DNA of 64,000 nucleotides from Liolophura sinensis (lineage: Eukaryota; Mollusca; Polyplacophora; Chitonida; Chitonidae). The translations under genes were made by a program, and so were the position numbers. Below, in pieces: positions 23,001 to 35,000 of the stretch. Below the pieces are notes generated by a model. The model was not told the DNA's origin. It was given only the letters and a program-made list of their open reading frames with translations, and made no database searches. Every line of letters starts with the position of its first letter. Within the stretch, counting starts at the first letter, position 1. The DNA is taken from assembly GCF_032854445.1 (NCBI RefSeq), contig NC_088301.1, forward strand, positions 57,116,512 through 57,180,511, written 5' to 3'.

Positions 23001-26000
23001 TTTTGTTGCCATATATATTGACGAAATAAGTATCTTAAATGGGAGAAATGCAACTTTACCTAAGGAAGTTTACTGCCTTCTGATATAGAATTTAAAGATT
23101 CAGTGGAGAGGTAGAAATCGGATCTATTGTACTTTTAAAATGAACGATGTCATATTAGTTCATAAACTGGCATGGACCTGTATCCGAGTGTTTGTTAGCA
23201 GTGATCTGTCCGAATTTCGCATTCAGTGAACTTCGAACAAATAATAATGTCACACGAAATACATGTCATGTGGAAGGTCTTTAGGAAAGGGCAGTCGTGT
23301 TGAGCCACAATAAAATGCCCACCAAAGTTGTTGTTTCCATTGTGCTTCAGAAAAACATATTACCCGGGATGTTTACACTTTAACATAAGGGGAGCTGAAT
23401 GAGGGGAAAAGAAAGGCCCTGAGTTGGGCCCACCCAGTCTGTAGTTGGGGCCGTGAGCTGCCGGTGTTGCTTTCACTGCCTTTGTTGGGTCATTGTTGGA
23501 ACTGGTGTGTTTTTTGTATCACATCCATGCTAGCGGATTGTCATTCCAGTGTCACCGGGTGGGGCCGTGGAGAAAAGAATTGAGACTTGCAAACCCAAAC
23601 CAACTCTTCCCTCAATTCAATTAACTTGGGATACAGCCATTGCTATAGTTGTATGTCCCCGTGCCAGTCCTGGAGTAGATAGTCCGTGAACTCATATATG
23701 TCATATAAGAACTAGGCCTTGAGCCAAGCTTTACCTGTATCATGTACTGCATGCATTCATCTTATACTAAACACTTGTTAATGAGCTTATTAATGTCTAT
23801 GCGACACCTCATAAGTGTGAAACTCGCTCATATTCTTCCTCCTCCCTCAACCACTGCCAAGATTTCATACTTGACGTTTAATTTATTGCTGGATGTGAAA
23901 GATAAAAAAATAGATCTCTGTGATCCATGGTGATCCTTTTCAATTAATAGATTGTCCTCGCAAACTGACACAAACAGATCTGTTTGTGCATGGCAGATGT
24001 AGGCGTTAATTCTGGTTGGGTTGCGAAGATGAGCCCGGGAAGAGGTTGGCGAGAGGGAGATCCCGTCGGATTATCTTGGGTAAATGTCTACAGGCTGCCG
24101 ATCCATTTGGTCTGGATGTACACGCCCGATGTCAGGCAGATCGCCTCTGTGATGGCAGCCGGTCGGGTGCGTGTGCGAGATCTAATCCCCGCCACTGTGT
24201 CATGATTACCGTCTTAACATAGGTCCCAAGATAACACACATAGTTAGTAAAGATCGTATGCTTTGTTTTAGCCCCCGCGCTATTTATTTTGTCTTATTCT
24301 AGGCATCCTAGGAAACCTGCCTCAGAAAGATAGCTAATACCCGTTCCTGACACCAAACGGGTTAAAGCTCTCTCCTCTCCTTGGAGAAGAGATGAGCAAA
24401 TAGCGGAGTCTCGCGTGTAACTTTTACGGCTCACATTTCTCTTTCTAACGGCAAATATGAAAATATTTCTATCCCTTCAAAGAGGTGTTTCTTTTCTGAG
24501 CACGAGCAGGCGACACAAGAAACACCAGCGGTCATCGCGTGCGGCTGCTTGGTCTACTCCATCAACTATCGTCTCTTCTGTTTCTTAAATCCGCTTCAAC
24601 CCCTTGAAGTGCAGGAGGGCGAAATAGCTGGACAAATTCCTCCCATCATGACTAGCTTTGTCTCGTTTAAAGCCCAATAGAAAGGGTTTCTCCTGCAATA
24701 CAGGAACCCCTGAAACACATTGCCATCGTATGTTGTTCAATGTCTATTTCAGCGCAGATACGCAGTGCTTTGTTGACAATATCTGGCCATATGTTAACGA
24801 GACAGAAATCAAATTAAAGTCAATAGGTGACGACCTGATCTGCAATTTGTGAGGGTAAACCGTTGCTGTTCACTGTAGCGGAACATTTATATTACTTGGG
24901 GGTCAATTACTGCATCTTATGAAGTGATTTATGGAGTGTCTTCGGGCAATTTCCACAGTTTCTTAATTGTGCCTGCCCACAAATTTCCCGAAATTTCTTA
25001 CCTCTGGTTCACACAACCGTAATGTGGCTAAATTAATTAGCGTTGCCGGAAGTGTGGTGTGAACCTGCGAACATCAAAGCATATATTGTTTTTTTATTAG
25101 AGAGTTCTTTATTTCCGGTTAAGCACTGCTAATGAGCGTGAATCCGAATTTTCAAAATAGTCTTTCAAATCGTTTATTTGTAAAAAAAAAAAAAATCCAG
25201 ACAGTGCCATTAAATCGAGTGTTATTGAAGTGAAAAGAAAGTATCCTGATGTGAAACATTTTACACAAAAATCAACACCACTGGCGACAGAGTGTCTTGC
25301 TTTTTCTCTGGTTAATCTCCTCGTCTTCTTTGATGAAGAAATATCTTTGAAATTGTGTTCCGGGTGAGGTTATTCAGCCGTTTTAACTTCACGTCCAGTT
25401 GATCACATGTTTGATAAATTAGAGGCAAGCTTGTAATACTGGACGAGTGGATTCCAGTGGAACTGTTGTTTTGTTTCTTTATTTTTGTAGTTGAAACCCT
25501 AATACAACGGCTTACTCAGTCACTTCTGCCGGGAATGTTCTATACAATAGTTGACAGATGAAATGGTAACTCATGCGGCATTGTGATCATGTGTATAGTG
25601 TCGAAAGTGGAGGTTGTATAGATGGGTATCTGAAACACAAGCAAAAGAGTTGTTCTCGTTAGTGAGGACGGTGGCTCGGAATTTTGTGTAGTGAATAATG
25701 AAGTTCTGCAACTAACAACCTGGGTATTTTAAGTAAGCGACACGGAAAGTAGGCATAGATAAGCGTGACCTGTAATCCACTTGTTACACCAACATTATAA
25801 GCAATTAACAGACCATGTACCAGGGAAAGAGTCGTCTCGGCAACCTCGAAGCCAAGGTCTTGTCCCAGCTACACACCTACAGAAACTTGATTAGAACTGT
25901 TCACTGAGGATAAACCGTTCCCTGTGATACGGTGCAAGCGCCATGCCACAGTTTCCGACTTCTAGAAACAGGGGGTAGTTTTCGGTCATAGGGCGGTGTA

Positions 26001-29000
26001 AACCCTCATCAATATCGTAGGTAAAGGCGACATCCCCTTTAAACCACATTGTCCTATCACTAGTCGCTCACTGTACAGCCATGCAATGCTACACTGCGTG
26101 CACTATAAACCACGCTCTGACGCGACACTGATGGACACCCTGTCACTGTCACCTGTGAGGTAATTTTGTACACTAACAGGAAGTCAGTACTTGTCTGCTA
26201 CTGACGATCAACTGTCACAATTCTAGGTTCTGCAAATTACACTGAAGTCGCCTTCTGTGATCAGACAACAAGCGATGTATTCTCAAGGAAACGTTCTTTA
26301 TTTGTCTCATTATGTACATGAAATATACTTCTGTTCGCAGATTTATCATATTAAGGCAATGTAAGAAGTATGTGATGTCTAAAAATAGTTTTATTTTGAG
26401 TTACATTGCTTATCCCTTATCCCTTATCCTAAGCTATTCAGTGATCTTGGTTAGCCGATTGTAACGATTCTCTGATCTTAGCTGAATCCACATCTCCAGT
26501 CGAAACTTTCAGCGAACAATGCAGCCGTTAAGACTATGATGACAAAAATATATGTTTTTGGTTTACCTGATACACTCTCTTATTTCCTTTGAGGTTTTGT
26601 AGTAAACGTCGTTTTCGGTATTAACCCTACTATTGTTGAACTGAAACGTAGATTATGATTCTCGATTGCATTTGCAGTCGATTGCAGTCTGTTTTGACAC
26701 TTCAACATATATACAATTGTTGTGAGTATCCCTATGCTCTGTTGTAGCCTTAAAATAAGATTATGTCTTTATTCAAGAGTGACCACTTCGTTAGAATCCT
26801 TCGATATTCCAGAACCCTTGGAAGGAGCATACCTGTGAGAAAGACGCTTGCTTCATAAACTTTTTTTGTCTACCTGTGAAAATTGGCGTTGAACCGCTTT
26901 GAACGATAACATCAACAACCAATGTGTATTGATGGCAAACTCCAAGTAGTACAAGCCTGTTTTAGGTAATGATATCAGCTTTGTTATCACAGGAAAGAAG
27001 CGAACTTTAAATTTTGCGCAACATTGAAATGTTTCTCGGTAAACTTTTTTAACGTGTGAGCAAATGTTTTTTCAAGTGGCGAAGTAAATGTTTTTCATTT
27101 GGTATTTCATGTAGAAGATGACCGTATGTCTGTTTAACCCTTATTTCTTTCTTTAATACCCTGAAAACTCCATTGTACGGTGTCTGCGGACCGTATTATA
27201 CTTCTGAAACGTTTTTCATCCTTGCCCTTTTGGCCATATGCAAATATAGCAAGTCTATACGTTCAAACAGAAAGGCGGGTTGTTGTTGAGACGCGTTGAA
27301 ACTCGGGGCTTGTTCGGTGGGGGAAACAGAGAGTGTTCGAGACAGGAAGAAGTCAAAGTTCACTCACCACTTTCGTGTGACTTGCCTCATTGTGACAACT
27401 GAAAAGCCCCTTAAAGTCGCGTGCTGTAGTGTCGTGGTTTGCATGAGGGAATCTCCATGGCTGTGCTCGGTGTGTATGGCGCGTTAATTAGCCCAGCTTT
27501 GCAGCACTGAGGACAAGGTTCGACCGAGAAAGTCTGCGCAAACACAGAGACTATCATAACGTAAATAAAATTAGCCACTGTAAACCCATTCTTACCACGG
27601 ACAACCCTGTTAATCCTCAATATAAAGACATCTTTGTCTGCCTTTTGTAGCGAGTTATAGTGTCCTCCCGCCATTCATTTCAGATTAATTTTGACGTTGT
27701 AAAACAGGCTTTTGTCTGTTGAACAAATGCGTAATCAAGGTAAGGCTGGTGTGATCATAATATCAGCCTATCACTAAGCCGTGCTGCTTTCCCCGCCGTG
27801 ACTGAACACTAAGAGGAGGTCTGATTCCAAGACTGCCATGTTTGCCCAATGTCACCGCCGGTAGGGCAATAGTAACCTCCCCCGGGCTCCACACCATCGC
27901 CTTCCATCCCCAGCTTAACCAGGAATGCGGCGGGGGCACTCTCAAGCGGTCTTAAGCTTTAACTCTAAGTCTTCGATACACTCCTCCACTTATATGTCTC
28001 GTTGCGAATGCTGAAAATACCTAAGCTAATAAACCCGTGGTTTAGTTATTGACTATGTATTCCCAGAAAAGAATAGACGTCAGTGAAAAATTAAAACTTG
28101 TGAAAAAAATGCATGTTAGTTTTCAGAAATATCTAACACATTTTCCTTAAACTACGGAAGATTATCTATCATTCTACGTCTTTCGCGTTGCTTTTAGCTT
28201 TCTAATGAAGGTACTGACGAATAAAGCAGGCGATTTGGTTTCAGCGTGAGGCATATTTGTACCTGGATACAGGTGTGTTGTATGAAGTTTGATATCAGGT
28301 ATACAATCGTTATGTTAAGGCGTGTTCTCTACTATTAATAGTGTGCACACCTAGGTGATGTGGAGGCGAAACCGCGACGGGTCGGATTTATGGCATGGGC
28401 TAAAGAAAATCGCTCTAGTCAAGTGGTCTACTTGTGACCCGTTCTTGAAACGATGTGTAGGTAGAAAGGAACGGCTTTTGTCAGGTGTCACTTTGGAGAG
28501 AAGAGATTAAGACGAAAGTGGACCGTAACAACAAGAGGAATCCTTTCGTAAAGCCCTATCTATGATATCAACGGCTCGCACAAGTGATCTTGAAGAATAG
28601 TCGATCCCCAATCTTTTCTGAAAGTACCCTGTCGTTATTCCCCCTGGTGAGGACTTGGTCTGTACTAACACCTGTTCTGGTGACTGGTAACAATACGGCC
28701 TCCATCTCCATGTGAGAGGAAAACATTTACGCATGTTTCTCCTGAGTATGAAGTTAGGGTCCGGTTTACTGGGTATCTATTCTAGTGGTTTTGCTTTTAA
28801 TATCCTCCCTATAAAGGATACCTCGATGCAGAATTGATTTCGAAAACTATCAACGCATTGAACATAGTGAATCTACGACTGATTAAACGTAATGCATCCG
28901 CATACGTACTGCATCTGCATTACATGAATATTTCTTGTTTGTTTGTGTATTTACATCCTGTCTGTGTGGAGTCAAAACATTGTAAAGCATTGTGTTTTGT

Positions 29001-32000
29001 TTTTCGTTTGAAAATACCACACAATCCCTCTACAAGGGTGTCAGGTTATTTACACGACAGATCCCATTTTGTCTGTAGTAATCTCGGGTAATAATGCCTT
29101 ATGTCATTCTTTGCATGAGAAGTAAGAAATGATAACTTACTAAATTGTACATGTTGATATCACAACAGACATTTTACATCGCACGTTGGCAGAGGTGGTT
29201 GGTTTTGACACTATAGCGAGCTGCTGATTATATCCTGAACTGGATAATTCACGTCACAGTTATTGACGGTGATTGTGTTCATCGTTTGCCAACCGGTGAA
29301 ACTCTCCAGACCCCTGTTTCACTAAGACGCCCGAGTTATCTTTGGGCTGGATGTGTGTGTAGTATCAAAATGATCATAAAATATAAATAAAGATTTTGCA
29401 AATGCATCAAAAATAATTGTATAGATGCCTACGAATTTGCATTTATTTCCTGGCTGTTCTAATTGTGATTTATCGCTCAGTATTAGACAGTGGCATAATT
29501 TTTTAGTAAATGTGTAAACCTCATAAAATTTTACAATGGACCTTTCAAACTTGCCGTAAGAAATCGTAAATCTGTATTGTCATTGACAGGGACCCCATGC
29601 CCGACCAGAGTTAAATGAACAAGCCAGCGTACATTGTAAAATGTTAACCTGCCAATATCATTTAGTTCGGCATATATTAAACACTGTGGGAGGTGAGTAT
29701 AATCAAATATACCTCGAATGATTTACAGCACAAGAGAGTTTAAGGCTGGAACAAACATGAAATAGAGTGTAATAAGATTCAGGATCTAGTTGATCAAACT
29801 GTTACAGGTTTGTGTGTAAGGTTTAAAGTTTGCTTCTGTTTGACAAGTGTACAACAGTGGAGTCGGGGCGTTTAATTGAAGTTTCTATATAGGTGAATAC
29901 TACAGCATAGTGACATCTATTTATCCGAACACTATCATGTGTCAGAATATTTTCGCGATAATTTCCGCACGAACTGTCTCTCTATTTGATCGTCTTTAGT
30001 ATTAAAAAGTGTGTAGACAGATTTTCGACGTTACCTTTGTCTTGCGATGTAACACTAGAGCTTGCCTCTTGATAGAGACCTGTACTACAGCACAACGTTA
30101 CCACTTGTTGACAGTTGGGAGCGATTGCGTGTGACATACATTTGAACAGTGACATTCTCACCTCTGGGCCTCAAATCATACCATGTGGAGTTCACAAGGA
30201 GGGGGGGGGGGGCAAAATTACAAGGAGTAGTACACACGGCAAGCTTTTTAATCAAGTAGTCCTCCACGAGCCCCAGGTGGAGACGTACGGGTAAAGAGCT
30301 GTGTGTACAAGTGGAGAGTCAAGGGCCTATTGTAGTAAACCTCAGGTTCATCTCAATTTGTCGGTCTGCTAGCGCAGAATTTATGAAGACATGTTTATTT
30401 CGTGTAGTCCGTCGCCTAAATCCATGCAATCGCATGCACTGGACTGAACATCTATGCAACCTACCCAAATGTGCAAGACAGAACCTAAATTTCCACATAT
30501 CGTAAAATGATTACAACAATGCCTAGATTTTGTTTCTTATTATTACCACTTGTCCATACATATCTGACTCGTCACACTGTGATTGTTTCTTTTCGTATCT
30601 CAGTGTGATAGAGATGACACCCTAATTTATTACTGAGACTCGTCTGAATCGTCATAAAAGCTACGTACTCCAGACCCGCCAATGTACACATGTACATGTA
30701 TATGACAGCACACATCACGGTGACTTGTATGTAGAGATTCCGTCGAGATGTCTGTATATACATACATATATACGTTTGTGTACAATAAACGTGATGAAGT
30801 ATGTTACTGCCTCGGGCAACGACAAGTGTTTTATTGTATATGTCTACATGAAGGAGATAAGCTGAATTCACTGCCATCGTTTTCTCTAAGGAGTATGTAC
30901 TAAATCGTATACCCATTCGTCGGCATACATTGCCCACATTGCGAAGTGCGTTTTTCACGTCAGAAACGTCGTGTATTCTGTATCTAGGACAACAGCATTA
31001 TTTATTTACATTGTGAGATTATAAAGAAGAGAAGGCTAATAGGGTGTGTATATGTATCCTTGTTTTGTTTGCATTTGTCAACAGCTGTGTAACACCTGTA
31101 AAATTTTGTTACCCATTTGATATGTCCTACCAGCAGACACATTTACACTCTTTTACTTGTCGTTAGTTGTGGCTAAGGTCGGGCTATAAAATCAGTACTG
31201 CTGCACATCGCGCTCATGTTCATTGCCAATATAGAGGATTAATATTGACGGGGCATCGAAAAGCTGCCCGTGTAACCACCCCTTCGCCAGTCTATCACCA
31301 CCTATCTAGTGAAGATATCTTTAGAAGTTTCCAACCATCGAATTAATATTTACACAGTTGCTTGAGGTTTACAGAGAGGGCGGGAGCATGAGATCGATTT
31401 TTGTCACTAATAATCACCCTAATCCAGTATGGCTACTTTCGGCCATCTTGGGTTTCCTGGCTGTCTTCATCAACAACATAGCTCGATCAGTCACCACCAA
31501 ATAAAGTTTTATAATTACACAGTGAACTTGAGCTCAGCAAATGGACTTGCTTATTCTTGCATTATGTATCGAAAATGTTCTTGTATACCGTATGTTTGAA
31601 GAATAATGAGCAGGTAATCATACGGTGTACATGAATCTGACATGTGCAATGATTTGGTGAGGTGTATATCATCTCTGTAGATATCAGGATGTGGTTGGTT
31701 TTATTCCCTGTGTGCTATTGTCGAGGTGTGCTTTCTTTGAGGGTTTTGGCTTCAGTAGGTAAATAGTTATACCTGGTGTGTCACCCGATTGGTGTCTGTC
31801 ATCGATTTGCCGTTAGGTGCCCATAAAAAGTCAGTAATATTAATATAATGAAGACCTCTATTTCAAGAGATAATTCTGAGATAAACTAGGCATTCACATT
31901 GTAATTTGTCCGATTTCAGTATACATGTATTCATTGAAAATGACATCACAAGGGTAATAAATGACGCCTAGGTTGAACCCAAAGACATTCTGACGACCCG

Positions 32001-35000
32001 ACGAATGTGCCAGATGAGTGAGTAATCCTCGTTGAAATGTCACAATGTCGGGACCAAATGAGGGGTTGGAGTTATACAATTTCACAAAATAATAATGCAA
32101 CGTATACAAAGTAATATCATAGAGAGAGATAGAATATCTAAGAATCTGTAATATTTTATTAAATTGAAACCACTGGTTCTAGTTTCATGAAGCCCACTTA
32201 GTTAAATCCCTGAACTACCATGACAACATATGTTGTAGAGATATAATGTGGTCCTAGGTAGGGGCTACTTAACACTAAGTATGCTTCATGAAACCAGCCC
32301 CAGGTTTATTTGATGCTTTCACAGGATCACTCTGATATAGCATGATTAAGGTGGCTGCATGTGTTTGTATTTAGTTGGCAGCATGGCATACACTTTGCTG
32401 CTAGAGTCTTTCTTGTGTTATTATTTCCACGCCGTGGCATCTTATCTGGCATATAAAGAGCCATTAAGCTCCTACTACAATGAGTATTATGCCTGAGCTG
32501 ACTATACATAGATCACTCTGTTTGCAAGGTTAATTTACATATCAAGTTCAAACTTATCAAGAAAAGCCAGACAACAAACATGAATGAGAAGGAGACAAAG
32601 GCTCATCAGTGGTCAAAGCACGTATACAGACACTGCTTATTACTCAATATCTCACTTTCTTGACGCTGACTCGGTCATACAGGAACTATCCGATGAATAT
32701 CCATTATCTTAATAAGCCGGAGCAAAAAAAATGAGCTTGTCCCACTTCGGTTTTCAATATATGTGTTCAGATATTTTCTTCATAAAGTCCCAAACTTGTT
32801 AATGACAGGAAGTGGGAATATGTAACATGTCTGATGGATATGCCTAAGTGACTTCACATGGTTTGTAGGAAAGAAGAGGTATATTGTTTTGTGGAATAAA
32901 CATATGTATACATATATAGTTATATCACCTACTTTCTGTTACATACGCCCTTACCTGTAGTTTGCTAAACCTCAAGTATTATAAGCAGGTATATTACCGT
33001 GTAGTTGGGGATAGATGAGACTCTTTGTGGGAGTTTAGATGTACTGTGCCCATTGACTGTAATAATATGTATTGTAGATGTTTACGTGCACGCGTGTTGT
33101 CCATTTCCAATGCCGCTATTTGCCCATATTGTCGACACTAATTACTTTTGTGTTTGCCCCCCACGCTCGGGTCCTCTTACATTTTATTGCGTGTCACCTG
33201 TTACGTAGACCGCATATTTTTGACGCAACATGGATTACACAATGTATACTTTCCCAGTGTTTCATGTTTTGGAGCGTATAACGTTTCTTAAGTTGAATGC
33301 TAGCGGAAAGTCCGATATAGGTGTCACGACTTAACGGTCTCCAGTGGGGGGCACCTTGGTGTCTTGAGGCATGAGAATGCTGTCTCTCTTTGCCACACGC
33401 TGAGCAACACAAGTTACACGCCACTATTAAATGGGAGCAAATATGGTAACTGACAGACCTGTCAACTAACAAATGAATTCTTTAAAGACAATTGTGGAAT
33501 GTACATTCCACATTCATTGTGTGCTATTTGCTAACCGTTTTGATTTATTGGCTTCCGTTGGTCGACACCGTAGACGTTTGCAGTTTCTGACTAAGTATTC
33601 AGTCACCCGTCCACTGTGGTACGTCAGTTGTGACCGGTATGATACCTACTGATGAGAGTTCATTACATAACGAAAACTGTGCATGGTTATATTTATTACC
33701 AGTACTGCATACAACACTTGATGTTTTACTAACTTGAAAAATAAAACTTCTCGAACAGTGTCCATCAAAATGTAAATGTTTTGTACATAATGCTGATTTG
33801 CTATATCGAGTTGTATATACCCTTGACTGAAAATATATACACCCGTGTCTTTGATCGCGGTTTCTCATCGCCCTAACAGTCGGTATAGCCCTATTAGCAA
33901 TATAAATATTCAGTGTGAGCATCATGTTATATCCATGGAATAAATAAATAGATCTGGTTTATATATGTACAAACTGTTCACCTTTTGACGATAGATTGCA
34001 TAACTAAAGCAACACATTGATAAACTAAGGTTAGCAATTTATAAAATAGCACCTCTAGCTTTGTGTATTAGTATGGTCTGAATGTACAAACACCCGTATT
34101 AAGGTCTTCTCTTGGTGGATTTCTGTAAGCATGATCTGTATAGACTATTGCCTTTCTAGTCCGTTTGTAGTATTTGGCCTAATAGTCTATGGCTTCAGAG
34201 AAAACCACAAACGCTGCATCTGGCAACCCTTTGAGTGAACATTGGAAATCATTCACCTGTGAAGTGGTTGAGTGGTTTTATGAATGGTGCAGGGATGTCC
34301 ATGTCGCTGGGCACGATGCTGATCCGCCCCGTTCCTGTCTGGCGTCATTGTACTGGTGCGTCCGAGACTTATTCCCCATTAGCGTTACCTGGCGCAGATT
34401 ACGCGCGCCTGCATGGAGAGGGCCTCAGCAAGTCGCCCGGTCAATCAGAGTTCGCCTCAGGCACTTGCATTATCGAGGGGGTGGTAGTGACATCGTGAAA
34501 GGTGATAATTAGAAACCCATCCAGTAATAGCATACAGTAATGAATACACCATCAACTTGTATGTATTTTCCAGGTGAAATAATTGACGGTTACTTTTCTC
34601 TTGTGTGCTCGAGGTGTAGAGAAGACAGGAACCGGCATTGAGTCGCAGTACCGACGCGAAATGAGGGTGTTTTGTTGTGTGTCAAGTTGAACAGTGGGAA
34701 TCGTGTGATAGCTTCACGCAACATTCTTCACCAAAACCACCCAGGGTATAACCATTTGTTTTCATAAGGGTTAACCTGAGGCAAAGACAACCAATAAATT
34801 CGACTGCGACAGATTGATGTAAATTGTGCAGATGACATTAAATCACAGATAGAAGAACAAATGGAAACAGAAGCGCTTTCTAATCTTGTATTTCCTTTGG
34901 CCATAAATACAGAATTTTGTCAGAATGATAGGCGCGAGACACCTCTGTACTGCATGGGCGGTACAATGATGTGAAGAAACCTCCGCTATCCATACCGGCG

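Noticed and set aside
30572-30958. 128-codon minus-strand frame in Wnt7 intron 3
   Set aside because: No recognisable domain, and rich in residues expected from TA/TG-rich sequence; no splice context.
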